Assembly (NCBI GenBank): GCA_963829545.1
Contig: CAWHIX010000009.1
Span: forward strand, 62,001 to 126,000
DNA: 64,000 bases
DNA from: JAXGXJ01 sp963829545
GTDB lineage: Bacteria > Actinomycetota > Thermoleophilia > RBG-16-64-13
Direction of reading: 5' to 3'
This document shows, piece after piece, positions 45,040 through 54,414 of the stretch. The notes beneath the pieces were generated by a model. The model did no database searches and was not told the DNA's origin. It was given only the letters and a program-made list of their open reading frames with translations. Numbering within the stretch: position 1 is the stretch's first letter; the number at the start of each line of letters is the position of its first letter. Both the position numbers and the translations under genes were made by a program.

Positions 45040-45431
45040 TTAGTGCCGATACTCGGGGGCGAGGGCCACGTTCATGAACACCACAGGCCCGTCGACCTTC
45101 TTGAACTCCAGCGGCCCGTGCAGCACGCCCGCGGGGACGTAGAGGACGGTGGGCTCGGTGATGAGATGCTTCTCCATCTCTTCGCCCAGCGTGATCTCGA
45201 TCTCGGCAGGGAAGTCGCGGATGTGCGCGGAATCGGCGTTGAAGAAGTGCAGGAACTGGTCGAAGTCATGGGTATGCGGGTCTTCACCATCACGAAAGCC
45301 TCGGTGACGCGGTTCCAGGTCATCGAGTAGTCCTTCTCCCCCACATGGTTGCCGGCGTAGTAGACGAACCGATCGCCCATCTTCCCTTCCACGATGGGAT
45401 CCTTGTAGAACCACTCGTCGTACTTTCCCAT
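45040..45431 (-). CDS. cupin-domain protein (copy 1), frameshifted
   Basis: About 130 residues. Starts MGKYDEWFYKDP, similar to the cupin genes at 53883 and 54415. Cupin motif 1 is DPHTHDFDQFLHFFN (two His, with Gln in place of the usual Glu) and motif 2 is VPAGVLHGPLEF. A frame break at about 45280 falls between AFVMVK and DPHTHD and is readily explained by one indel. Cupins bind a metal and act as isomerases, dioxygenases or decarboxylases; no activity can be assigned. ATG 45431 follows AGGAGGAGGCGAC. Confidence 0.78.
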
Positions 45432-45526
45432 GTCGCCTCCTCCTTCGGTCTTTTCGCCAGCCGCGCGATTCGCGGTCCGCATCCGGCGGCTCACGAACCG
45501 CCGGTTCGTCTCTCGGTCGGGGCAGC

Positions 45527-46786
45527 TCAGTACGTGCCGAACTCCCTGGTCGCCTCGGCCCAGACCTTGACGAGGGCCGGGTCGCTGCCGGCGAGCTCTC
45601 CGACGGCAGTGGACATCATGAATCCGCCGCCTTTGCCCACCACCTCGCACAGTCGCCTCGTGTGGTCGCGGATCTCATCGGGCGTGCCGCCCTTGAGCAG
45701 CGAGTTCGGCATGCCGCCGACGATGCACATGGTGTCGCCGATGACTTCCTTGACCTTGAAGATGTCGCTGGCCTGGAACATGCCCACCGTCTTGCCCTTG
45801 GGAAGCTCCGCCAGGTACTCCAAGCGCTGGTCCCAGCATCCCTCGTAGAAGACGATCGGGGTGATGCCGTTCTCCACCAGGGTCACGAGGACTTCCTTCA
45901 ACTGCTTCCAGTAGAGGGTCTCGAACTGCTTGAGCGACATGAAGCCGTCGGACCCGCGGTGCAGGGGCAGGAAGGTCCTGTTGATCCCGGTGGCCTTGCA
46001 GGTGTCGATGGCGAAGTCGAGCTCGAAGCGGATGAGCTTCTCCTGAGCGGCGATCAGCTTGTCGGGCTGCCTGATTATGTCCATCATGATGCCCCGCATG
46101 CCCCGCAAGGCGTCCGACAGCATGTCGAAGGGGGCGGTTATCGTGGGCCCGGCCAGGAAGGGATCGGGGAAGCCCAGGGCCACCATGCGCTCGTGGTTCT
46201 TCTTGAGCAGCTCGATGTTGGCGGCGACGGCCTGGACGGCCTGGGCGAAGGCCTTGAGAGAATCCGCCAGCCCTCCGGAGGCAAGCCGCCCCATGGTTCC
46301 CAGGTAGTAGCTACCGGAGACGAACAGGTTGAGAGGCGGCATCGAGGCGAACGCGTCCAGGGCTGAGAAGGCCCGCGGCAGGTACTTGCGGATGACCCAG
46401 TCGGTGGGATCGTCCAGGAAGGCGTCGTACTCGTCCTCCCTCATGAACTCGCTCTCCACGAACTGGAACTGGCTGTTCACGTCGACCCCGTGACCCGGCC
46501 ACACGGTCATGCGGTCGCCGAGGATGAGATGGGGGGTCGGGTCGGCCGGCATGGGACCATGGATGGAGTCCGGCTGGAACTCCAGGGCGGCTTCCTCGAG
46601 GAGAAGCTGCGCTTTCTCGGGGTTCTCGAGCAGTTCCTGCTTGGTGATGCCCCCCAGGTCGGCCAGCAGGTAGCCGACCGACATGATCAGCGGGACCCTG
46701 TCCGGCTGCTTGAGTTGCATGGCGTCGCTGATGCGCTTCGCCCTATCTGCCCCGACTGATCCCGGCGTGACGTACTCCTCAGACAT
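45527..46786 (-). CDS. UroD-domain (methyltransferase-type) protein
   Basis: 419 residues of the uroporphyrinogen decarboxylase/MtaA superfamily. Features are RVPLIMSVGYLLADLGG, MTVWPGHGVDVNSQFQFVESEFM, DPTDWVIRKYLPR, FYEGCWDQRLEYLAELPKG and IVGGMPNSLL. Non-haem members of this group move methyl groups between corrinoid proteins and thiols, or act on aryl ethers; no corrinoid protein gene is visible here. ATG 46786 follows AAGGAG. First gene of the minus-strand island operon, with a 13-bp-spaced operator array 42 bp upstream. A truncated relative is at 62047-62241. Confidence 0.85.
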   Translation of the reverse strand: MSEEYVTPGSVGADRAKRISDAMQLKQPDRVPLIMSVGYLLADLGGITKQELLENPEKAQLLLEEAALEFQPDSIHGPMPADPTPHLILGDRMTVWPGHGVDVNSQFQFVESEFMREDEYDAFLDDPTDWVIRKYLPRAFSALDAFASMPPLNLFVSGSYYLGTMGRLASGGLADSLKAFAQAVQAVAANIELLKKNHERMVALGFPDPFLAGPTITAPFDMLSDALRGMRGIMMDIIRQPDKLIAAQEKLIRFELDFAIDTCKATGINRTFLPLHRGSDGFMSLKQFETLYWKQLKEVLVTLVENGITPIVFYEGCWDQRLEYLAELPKGKTVGMFQASDIFKVKEVIGDTMCIVGGMPNSLLKGGTPDEIRDHTRRLCEVVGKGGGFMMSTAVGELAGSDPALVKVWAEATREFGTY

Positions 46787-46827
46787 TCCCCCGTGCTCCT
46801 TCATGTCTTGGTGTACCGTAGCCTGCG

Positions 46828-46860
46828 CTAGTAGCATCCGCTAGTAGTGCGCACTACTCT
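46828..46860. promoter_or_regulatory. operator array A (13-bp repeats)
   Basis: CTAGTAG at 46828, again at 46841, and a degenerate CTACTCT at 46854, exactly 13 bp apart. The last two form a perfect 16-bp palindrome AGTAGTGC-GCACTACT (46843-46858). It lies upstream of the UroD-domain gene and matches array B around 47690-47735. Confidence 0.72.
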
Positions 46861-46937
46861 AAGACCGAGCGAGCACAAAAGCAAGAGGCGGCGTTCCAGT
46901 CCGATCGCGAGCGTGCGACCGACGGTCGGGGCTTCGC

Positions 46938-47657
46938 TCAGAGGGCCGTTGTCTGAGTGATGAGCGAATGCTCGGTGCTGTCATCCTCGAGGCTGACCGA
47001 GTCCGGGTCCGTGGCGATGCTCTTGAGGATGCTCTGGTAGATCCGTGTGGAGAAGCCCGACATCACCTTGTCCTCCAGCCCATGAAGGCGGGCCATGGCC
47101 TCGAGCCAATGGACGCTCATGATCCGCCATGCGGCGTCCTCGGAATCCACATCCGGGCGGATGCAGCCCTGAGCCTTCCCTTCTTCCACGATGTCGGCGA
47201 AGTGCCGGGCCTCCCCCAACTGCTGGTCCCTGATGTGCTCTCTAAGGCCGTCAGAGTCGGGAGCGACGGCGAGTTCGGTGATGAACCGGACCACCCGCGT
47301 CTTCTGGATACCCACGGTGTGATACCCGGAGATCTTCCGTAGATGGTCCATGGCGTCCTCGGCCTCGAAGGACTCGAGCTCGTCTCGCCTTTGTTGCCAG
47401 ACCCTGTCCGCGGCGGCCAGCAGCATGTCCTTTCGGCTGCGGAACGTCCGGTAGATGGTCGGCTCGGACACTCCCACCGCCGCGGCGATCCGCGCCGTGG
47501 TCGTGCCCTGGACCCCGTACTTGGCGATGAGGGTGAGCACGGCATCGACGATGTGCTCTCTCTTCTCCTCGTCGGTCATGCGCTTCCACTTGGCGGAAAA
47601 CTGCTCGCGCGTACGCTTGCGAGGGCTCTGAGAGGGTCTCTTGGGTGAGGTTTCCAT
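46938..47657 (-). CDS. TetR/AcrR family regulator of the catabolic island
   Basis: 239 residues. A basic N-terminal tail (KRPSQSPRKRTREQF) precedes the helix-turn-helix (about 35-80): IVDAVLTLIAKYGVQGTTTARIAAAVGVSEPTIYRTFRSR, split here as an operator-binding unit of normal TetR form. The ligand domain is helical with no recognisable signature. It sits between two matching operator arrays, one before the UroD operon and one between itself and the TRAP operon, so it probably represses both and itself. ATG 47657 is preferred over an upstream in-frame start that would lie outside the family. Confidence 0.88.
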   Translation of the reverse strand: METSPKRPSQSPRKRTREQFSAKWKRMTDEEKREHIVDAVLTLIAKYGVQGTTTARIAAAVGVSEPTIYRTFRSRKDMLLAAADRVWQQRRDELESFEAEDAMDHLRKISGYHTVGIQKTRVVRFITELAVAPDSDGLREHIRDQQLGEARHFADIVEEGKAQGCIRPDVDSEDAAWRIMSVHWLEAMARLHGLEDKVMSGFSTRIYQSILKSIATDPDSVSLEDDSTEHSLITQTTAL

Positions 47658-47689
47658 GTCTCTAGGAAAGCACACACGACTTGCGTTTA

Positions 47690-47735
47690 CTAGTAGCGTG
47701 TGCTAGTAGTGCTCGCTAGTAGGACGCACTATTCT
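47690..47735. promoter_or_regulatory. operator array B (13-bp repeats)
   Basis: CTAGTAG at 47690, 47703 and 47716 and a degenerate CTATTCT at 47729, each 13 bp apart. The right part (47718-47733) matches 13 of 16 bases of the palindrome in array A. It begins 33 bp before the tetR start on the minus strand; dctP lies about 220 bp to the right. No gene is seen in 47658-47955. Confidence 0.72.
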
Positions 47736-47955
47736 GGAGGGGGGAGGCGCTTGTGGTGTCCACGGTTTCGATACCCGTCCTCCCCGCGAGGAGCCCGCGG
47801 AGTCGTCCATCCGTCCGCGGCACTCGTTGGTACTATGGAACCGTTCTCGACTGAGGAAGGAGGTTCTGGAGGAGAGGAGTCGGATTCGTCCCTGACGTGA
47901 TGAAGCCATTAGCGATGCTGTTGATTCCGGGTGATCAGAGTACTGGGGGTACCTC

Positions 47956-49086
47956 GTGAAGAAGCTTGTGATTCTGTGCATTTGTCTTGTCCTCGCCCTG
48001 TCCTTCCTGGCCGTCGGTTGCGGCGACGAGGAAGAGACCACCACCACGGCCGCTCCTACGGAAACCACCGCGGCGCCTGAGACCACCACCACCGCCGCTC
48101 CCACCGAGACCACAGCGGCGCCCGAGACTACTACGACCGCCGCCGCCACCGTTGAGCCCATCGAACTGACCATGGTCAGCTTCATCCCCGACATCCCGCC
48201 GGGTGGCAACTGGGCCCGTGACTTCACCGACAAAGTCGAGGAGTACTCCGGCGGCGCCATGACCGTCAAGCTTTCCGGACCTGAAGCCATTCCGGCCCCG
48301 GACCAGGTGGCCGCCGTACAGATGGGCACCGTCGATATCGCCAGCGTGCTCAGCCCCTTCGCCGACACTCTCGTGCCCGGCGCCAGCTGCTCCGGCCGCG
48401 CGGAGTACAACCCGATGGAACTCCGGGAGTCCCAGACCTACTTCAAGTATCTCTACGACGAGTTCGCCAAGAACGGCATCCTGTACCTCGGCGCGTCCGT
48501 CTCCTCTGAGGCTCAAGTGCAGACCGTCCTCTACCTGGGCAAAGAGATCACCAGCCTGGAAGAGATCAAGGGCATGAAGATCGCCTCCGTGGGCGGCTCC
48601 AACAAGGCCTTCATCGAATCCTTGGGCGCCACCGTCATCCCGGTGGACTTCACCGACTACTTCACCTCCATGGAGCGCGGCACGGTCGATGGCTACAACG
48701 CCGGAATCCCCGCCATCCTGGACTTCGGCCTCACTCCGGTCACCAAGGCCATGCTGAACGAGACCTTCAGCTCCTGCGGCGGACTGATGCTCATGAACCA
48801 GGAGAAGTGGGACAGCCTGAGCCCGGCCCAGCAGGACGTCATCACCAAGGCCATGATCCAGACCGAGATCGACGGCGCGGCGATGTTCACCAAGACGGTG
48901 GAAGAGGTCATCGCGACCATCACCGCCGATGGTGTGAAGGAGATCAAACTCTCCCCCGAGGACGCCAAGGCCTTCTACATCGCCTACCGCGACAGCATGT
49001 GGGCGGAAGACCTGGTCAGGTGGCCGGAGATCGCTCCGCAGCTCAAAGAGTGGCTCGTCGACCCGGCCTTCCCGCGGGCCAACTAG
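47956..49086 (+). CDS. dctP: TRAP transporter substrate-binding lipoprotein, DctP family
   Basis: 376 residues. Lipoprotein signal ends LAVGC (Cys22). Residues 27-64 are a Thr/Ala/Pro/Glu linker made of a repeated ETTTTAAPTETTAAP unit (DNA repeat around 48034-48147). The DctP fold follows: GMKIASVGGSNKAFIESLGATVIPVDFTDYFTSMERGTVDGYNAG holds the conserved Arg/Gly region of the carboxylate site in slightly altered form. It binds an organic acid outside the membrane and delivers it to DctQM. Start GTG 47956. Confidence 0.9.
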   Translation: MKKLVILCICLVLALSFLAVGCGDEEETTTTAAPTETTAAPETTTTAAPTETTAAPETTTTAAATVEPIELTMVSFIPDIPPGGNWARDFTDKVEEYSGGAMTVKLSGPEAIPAPDQVAAVQMGTVDIASVLSPFADTLVPGASCSGRAEYNPMELRESQTYFKYLYDEFAKNGILYLGASVSSEAQVQTVLYLGKEITSLEEIKGMKIASVGGSNKAFIESLGATVIPVDFTDYFTSMERGTVDGYNAGIPAILDFGLTPVTKAMLNETFSSCGGLMLMNQEKWDSLSPAQQDVITKAMIQTEIDGAAMFTKTVEEVIATITADGVKEIKLSPEDAKAFYIAYRDSMWAEDLVRWPEIAPQLKEWLVDPAFPRAN

Positions 49087-49162
49087 TGCAGAATCCCCTC
49101 CCCTCAGCCAAGACCACCGACCTGAGCGTGGCGGGCTGACGGACCTGTGACAAAGCCTGTTT

Positions 49163-49204
49163 TCGGGCGCGAAGCGGCCTCTACAGAGGCCGCTTCGCGC
49201 CCGA
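49163..49204. terminator. 20-bp hairpin between dctP and dctQ
   Basis: A perfect 20-bp inverted repeat (49163-49182 with 49185-49204) preceded by a short T-run. It separates dctP from dctQ and likely reduces read-through so that the binding protein exceeds the membrane subunits. Confidence 0.62.
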
Positions 49205-49237
49205 CGGGTGCCGCATAGTCATCGGAGAAGCGTTGAT

Positions 49238-49771
49238 ATGAACTTCATGGAAAAAGCAGGACGGGCGTTCGACAAGACCCTGACCGCCATGCTCGTGGTA
49301 TCTGGCCTCATCGTCTTCGTTCAGGCTGTCTGGGTCAGCGTGGACGTGATCGTCCGGAAGGCGTTCGACTGGACCTGGGCACCGTCCTTCGAGATCCTTA
49401 CCTATTCCCTGGTGTGGATGACCTTTCTCGGCACCGCCGCCATCTACCGGGACCGCGGGCACGTGGTGATGGAGGCCGTAGTATCGAAGTTCCCGGTCCG
49501 AGCGCAGAACATACTCAGCATCATCACGACCGTGGCGATAACGGGCCTATGCCTCTTTCTGTTCTACTACACGGCACGGCTCACCATCCGGGACTACCAG
49601 GAGCACTTCATCCTCGCCACGATCCTCAACCCCCCCAAGTGGCCGATTGAGATCGTTATCCCGCTCTCGTTTCTCATGCTGTTCATCCAGTCGATCCGGC
49701 ACGTCGTGACTTACTACCGGGCGTATCTGTCCGGGGAGCGCGTCAGTGCCGGGGAGCAGACTTCGATCTAG
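49238..49771 (+). CDS. dctQ: TRAP transporter small permease, DctQ family
   Basis: 177 residues with four transmembrane helices. Family marks: helix 1 TAMLVVSGLIVFVQAVWVSVDVIVRK, the Trp/Pro-containing APSFEILTYSLVWMTFLGTA, and RDRGHVVMEAV. DctQ scaffolds the large permease in sodium-dependent uptake. ATG 49238 has GGAGAAG upstream; an earlier in-frame start would overlap the hairpin. Confidence 0.9.
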   Translation: MNFMEKAGRAFDKTLTAMLVVSGLIVFVQAVWVSVDVIVRKAFDWTWAPSFEILTYSLVWMTFLGTAAIYRDRGHVVMEAVVSKFPVRAQNILSIITTVAITGLCLFLFYYTARLTIRDYQEHFILATILNPPKWPIEIVIPLSFLMLFIQSIRHVVTYYRAYLSGERVSAGEQTSI

Positions 49772-49783
49772 GGGGGGTCACCT

Positions 49784-51102
49784 TTGGAATGGTATGAGGC
49801 CATAGCACTCATGTTCGGCGTGCTCGTCGCCATCATGTTCACGGGCATGCCGATCTGTTTCGCCTTCATGTTCACCTGCATCATGGGCGCCACGCTGTAC
49901 TGGGGCGGTCTGCAGGGGATCGACCAACTCGCCATGAGTTTCTACAGCTCCGTCGCCAACTACGTCTTCCTGCCTATCCCCCTCTTCATCCTCATGGGAG
50001 ACGTCATCTATGAAGCGGGGACGGGGACCCTGGTCGTCAACGCCGTGGACAAGCTGATGGGCAGGATCCCCGGCCGGCTGAGTCTGGTGACCACCGGGGT
50101 GGGCGTGCTTCTGGGCGCGCCCATAGGCATCAGTGGGGGGACCATCGGCATCCTGGGACGAGTCCTCCTGCCCGAGATGGAAGCGCGCGGTTACAAGCCG
50201 GAGATGAGCGTGGGCCCCATCGTGGCCACCGGCACGCTGGCCATCCTCATCCCTCCCAGCGCGCTGGCCGTGTTCATCGGGGCCATGGGCCAGGTGTCCG
50301 TGAGCAAGCTGCTGCTGGCCATCACCATACCGGGCCTGATTCTTGCGGCCATGATGACGGCCTACATCATCATCCGCTGCGTCGTGGACCCGACGCTCGC
50401 CCCGTCCTATGACGTCGCCAAGATCCCTCGCCGAGAGAAATTGCGCGTGGGCATACTCTACTTGGCGCCCGTCGGCATCATCCTCGTCGCCGTCATGGGG
50501 AGTGTGTTCTTCGGACTGGCTACCCCCAGCGAGAGCGCCGCGCTCGGCGTGATGGCGTGCATCGCGGTGGCCGCCCTGTACAAGCAGTTCAGCTGGAAGA
50601 TGGTGTTCAGAGCCGCGAAGAGCACTACGCGGGTGACGGTGATGGTCTTCTTCATCGTCGTCGGCTCGATAAGCTTCGGCCGGCTCCTGGCCACTTCCGG
50701 CGCCATCACCGAGTTGGTGGACTTCGCCACGGCCTGGACGTCAGCCCTTTGCTTATCGTCGGCTTCACTCAGATCGTCCTGCTCGTCCTGGGCTGTTTCA
50801 TGGACCCGGCCAGCATCGTCATGATCACGGCGCCCATCTTCTTCCCGATGGTCAAGGAACTCGGCTTCGACATGCTTTGGTTCGCCACCATCTCCCTGCT
50901 GAGCGTGCAGCTGGGACTCATCAGCCCGCCCTTCGGGCTCGACGTGTACACCATGAAGGCGCTCGCGCCACCACACATCACGCTGGGGGACTGTTTCAGG
51001 GCCTCGATGCCCTACTTCGCCATGGGTCTCCTACTGTTGATCATTCTGTTCTTCGTCCCGGAGATATCCACCTGGCTGCCGGGCATCTCCGAGGCCAAGT
51101 GA
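49784..51102 (+). CDS. dctM: TRAP transporter large permease, DctM family, frameshifted
   Basis: About 439 residues and twelve or so helices. DctM marks are PLFILMGDVIYEAG, TTGVGVLLGAPIGISGGTIGILG, GTLAILIPPSALAVFIGAMG and, in the second frame, GCFMDPASIVMITAPIFFP and GLISPPFGLDVY. The break is near 50738 (FATAW then DVSPLLIVGF). Start is TTG 49784 with a GGGGGGGT site just upstream. Completes dctPQM; the aldehyde oxidoreductase gene follows 64 bp downstream. Confidence 0.9.
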
Positions 51103-51166
51103 TGAGCGGGAGATGAAGGACTAGCGCTCCGAGATAGCGATACAGATTCCGAATGGAAGGAGCAGC

Positions 51167-53018
51167 ATGGGTTACGGTGCTATGGGCAAGATCCTCTGGG
51201 TTGACCTGACGACAGGGGAGATACGGGAAGAGCCTCTCGAAGAAGAGACGGTCCGGCAGTACCTGGGCGGCTACGGCCTGGGCGCACGCATCTTGTACGA
51301 CCGGCAGAAGCCGGGCGTGGACCCGTTGGGGCCCGAGGCTACCCTGGGTTTCGTCACCGGGCTCCTCACCGGCACCGACGCGGTGGGCGGATCGCGCTAC
51401 GTGGTCGTGGGCAAATCGCCCCTCACGGGCGGCTGGGGCGATGCCAACTCCGGCGGCGACTTCGGGCCCTACCTCAAGTTCGCCGGCTACGACGCGGTGT
51501 TCTTCACCGGCATCTCGGAGAAGCCGGTGTACCTGCTCATCGACAACGGCAAGGCGGAACTGCGCGACGCCGGCGAGATCTGGGGCAAGGACACCTTCGA
51601 GGTCCAGGACATCCTGAGAGACGAGCACGGCAAGGGCCTGCAGGTGGCCTGCATCGGTCCGTCCGGCGAGAAGGTCTCGCTCATCGCCTCCGTCATGAAC
51701 AACAAGGGGCGCGCGGCTGCCCGATCCGGGCTGGGCGCCGTCATGGGTTCCAAGAAGCTCAAGGCCGTGGCCGTGCAGGGCAGCCTGCCGGTGCCGACGG
51801 CGGAGCCGGCCGAGTACCTCAAAGAGATGCGCAAGCGGCACGTGGGCGCCCTGGCAGGACATTGGGCCCAGCTCCACGCGACCGGCACGCCCGGTATCTA
51901 CGACATGTGCTGCAAGATCGACGACGCCCCGGCCAAGAACTGGTCCGGCGTGGCCGAGATCGATTCCCCCAACTACGAGGACTGCCGCGGGGCCAACGTC
52001 GTCGCCAAGCAGAAGCGGCGTTACGGTTGCTGGCGCTGCTCGATCGCCTGCGGCGGCATCATGGAGGCGGGCGTAGGCGAATTCGCCTACGAGGACGGGG
52101 CGCACAAGCCCGAGTACGAGACCATGGCCATGTTCGGCAGCAACTGCTGCAACGACAATCTCGACTCGCTCGTCCTGGCCAGCGACATCTGCAACCGGCT
52201 AGGGAGTCGACACCATCTCGGCCGGATCCACGATCGCGTTCGCCATCGAGTGCTTCGAGAACGGCCTCATCACCACCGAAGACACCGGCGGGCTGGAGTT
52301 GCACTGGGGCGACGCCAAGGCCATCATCGCCCTCACCGAGATGTTGGTGAGGCGTGAGGGCTTCGGCGCCGTCATCGCCGACGGTACCAAGATCGCCGCG
52401 GAGAGGATCGGCAAGGGCTCCGAGCGCTACGCCATGCACGTCGGCGGCCAGGAGATCGGAGCGCACGACCCGAGGGGCGGCTGGGGCTTCGCCACCGGCT
52501 ACGGCGCCGACCCCACTCCCGGGCGCCACAACCAAGGTGGCGGTCAGCATCCGCCGGGATTGGACATACCCGAGGTGGAGCGTACTCAGCTCGAGGGCCG
52601 GGGACTCCATCACAAGATCAGCACCAACTACATGCATGCCATCAGCGCCCTGGGAATGTGCCAGTTCGTCATCGGCTCGTATCCGCACGCCGATCAGCTG
52701 GTGGAGGCGCTCAAGGGCATCGCGGGATGGCAGGACATCACCTCGGAAGAACTGCTCAAGGCAGGCGAGCGCGTCACCAACATCCGTCTCGCTTTCAACC
52801 TGCGCGAAGGTCTGAAGGGTCCCTTCCAGTATCCGGACAGACTGCGGGGCGTGCCGCCTAAAACGGTCGGTCCGCGGGCCGGTACCACCTTCACTCACGA
52901 GCAGATCTACGGCGAGTACCTGGCCCACATGGATTGGGATCCCGAGACGGGCAAGCCCAGCAAGGCCAAACTTCTGGAGTTGGGACTCGACGACGTTGCC
53001 GAGCAGCTCTGGGCCTGA
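51167..53018 (+). CDS. tungsten-type aldehyde:ferredoxin oxidoreductase (AOR family), frameshifted
   Basis: About 617 residues, normal length. N-terminal domain MGKILWVDLTTGEI and GKSPLTGGWGDANSGG bind the bis-pterin cofactor; the 4Fe-4S ligands are the C-x2-C-x3-C of GCWRCSIACGG plus a later Cys in ALGMCQFVIG; GWGFATGYGADPTPGRHN is the second pterin region. Frame break at about 52202 (NRLG then VDTISAG). Oxidises an aldehyde to its acid, or reduces an acid, with ferredoxin. ATG 51167 follows GGAAGGAG. Its place in the island implies an aldehyde intermediate. Metal (W or Mo) cannot be told from sequence. Confidence 0.9.
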
Positions 53019-53069
53019 TGCGCGCCGGAGCCACGACCACCACGGTAGAGCGAAAGTAGGTAGGCACCA

Positions 53070-53869
53070 ATGGATCTCGGTTTTCAAGGCAAAGTGGCTC
53101 TGGTCACGGGTGCCGGTAGCCAGGTGGGCTTCGGCAAGGAGATAGCGCTCCTGCTGGCCGACGAAGGCATCGCGGCCGTGGCCGTCACCGACATCGACCT
53201 GGACGGCACGGAGAAGACGGCGGCAGCGGTCGAAGGAGCGCGGCGTCAAGACCATCGCCCTCCAGGCCGACATCACCGACAACGCCGCCGTCAAGGCCAT
53301 GGTCGAGCAGGTGGTCGGCAGAGTTCGGCCGCATCGACATCCTCTGTAACGTCGCCGGGGCCATCCTGCACAAGGACGGCGTCCCCATCGACCAGCAGGA
53401 CCCCGCCGCATGGGAGAAGCAGTTCAAGCTCAACCTCGTCGGCACCATGAACGTCACCCAGGCGATCGTGCCCCTCATGCGGGCCCAGAAATACGGCGTC
53501 ATCGTCAACATCGGGTCGGGGAGCACGCACCAATACGCCATGGGCGTGGGCACATACGCCATGAGCAAGTACGCCCTCGATCTCTTCACCAAGCAACTCG
53601 CCTACGTGGAGGGCCCCAACGGCATCCGCGTGAACTGCGTCGCTCCCGGGCCGGCCGCCACGAACTTCGGAGCGGTCCTGCGCGAGGGCGAGCCCGAATT
53701 GTCTTCCGAGGAGGCCGACGCCAGGCGCGCGGCCTTCCTGGGCAATTTCCCGCTGGGCCGGATCGGGACGGCGCGCGACATCGCCAACGCCACCCTCTTC
53801 CTGGCCTCCGACGTCAGCAGCTACGCCACCGGACAGGTGTTCCACGTGTCCGGTGGCTCGGTCATGTAG
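53070..53869 (+). CDS. short-chain dehydrogenase/reductase (SDR, copy 2), two frame breaks
   Basis: About 266 residues. TGAGSQVGFGKEIA cofactor motif; DIDLDG after beta-2 (NAD preference); GRIDILCNVAGA; VNIGSGSTHQYAMGVGTYAMSK with catalytic Tyr-x3-Lys; ending GQVFHVSGGSVM, the classical SDR C-terminus. Frames change at about 53240 and 53320; the middle frame supplies GVKTIALQADITDNAAVK. Two indels within 80 bp are notable but both joints fit the family. Follows the AOR gene by 51 bp. Confidence 0.85.
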
Positions 53870-53882
53870 AGGAGATGCGAAC

Positions 53883-54371
53883 GTGAGCGGCAAGTACGAC
53901 CAGTACATCCATCACCCGCCGCACATGCGGCTGACCATGAAGGCCGACGGCAGCACCGTGTTCGACGGCCTCATGATCGGACACCAGCAGATCGGCTTCC
54001 CCTTCATGATGGGGCATCAGTTCGTGCGGAAGCCCTTCAAGGGCGACAACCCCTGCCACATCCACAACTTCCACGAGATCCTGGCCTGGTACGGCAGCAA
54101 TCCCGACGACCCGGACGAACTGGGCGGCGAGGTGGTGCTCTACATGGGGCCGGAGATGGAGAAGCACGTCTTCACCCGTCCCACCCTCGTGTACCTGCCT
54201 CCGGGTATCCCGCACTGCCCGCTGGAGATCACGCGCGTAGACAGCCCCATCATCCAGATAGAGATCATGCTGGCCGGCGCGGAAGGCACCCGGGAGCCCT
54301 ACTTCGAAGCCGACATGGACTTCGACTCCCACAAGGTCATGAACTTCGAGACCATCCCCTACAGCAAATAG
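53883..54371 (+). CDS. cupin-domain protein (copy 2)
   Basis: 162 residues. Opens GKYDQYIHHPP. Cupin motif 1 HIHNFHEILAWYGSNPDD, then ELGGEVVLYMG, and motif 2 LPPGIPHCPLEITRVD. The WYGSNPDDPxxLGGE string recurs in the cupins at 54415 and 57875 and defines a local subfamily. GTG 53883 has GAGGAG 8 nt upstream, 13 bp after the SDR stop. Metal-binding is likely from the three His; activity unknown. Confidence 0.82.
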   Translation: MSGKYDQYIHHPPHMRLTMKADGSTVFDGLMIGHQQIGFPFMMGHQFVRKPFKGDNPCHIHNFHEILAWYGSNPDDPDELGGEVVLYMGPEMEKHVFTRPTLVYLPPGIPHCPLEITRVDSPIIQIEIMLAGAEGTREPYFEADMDFDSHKVMNFETIPYSK

Positions 54372-54414
54372 AGGCCGCCAAGGCACAGCCGCCTACCGAG
54401 GGGGTCAACACCAC

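Noticed and set aside
48034..48147. Short CRISPR-like or regulatory tandem repeat
   Set aside because: The repeat is in frame and encodes the Thr/Ala/Pro linker of the DctP lipoprotein.
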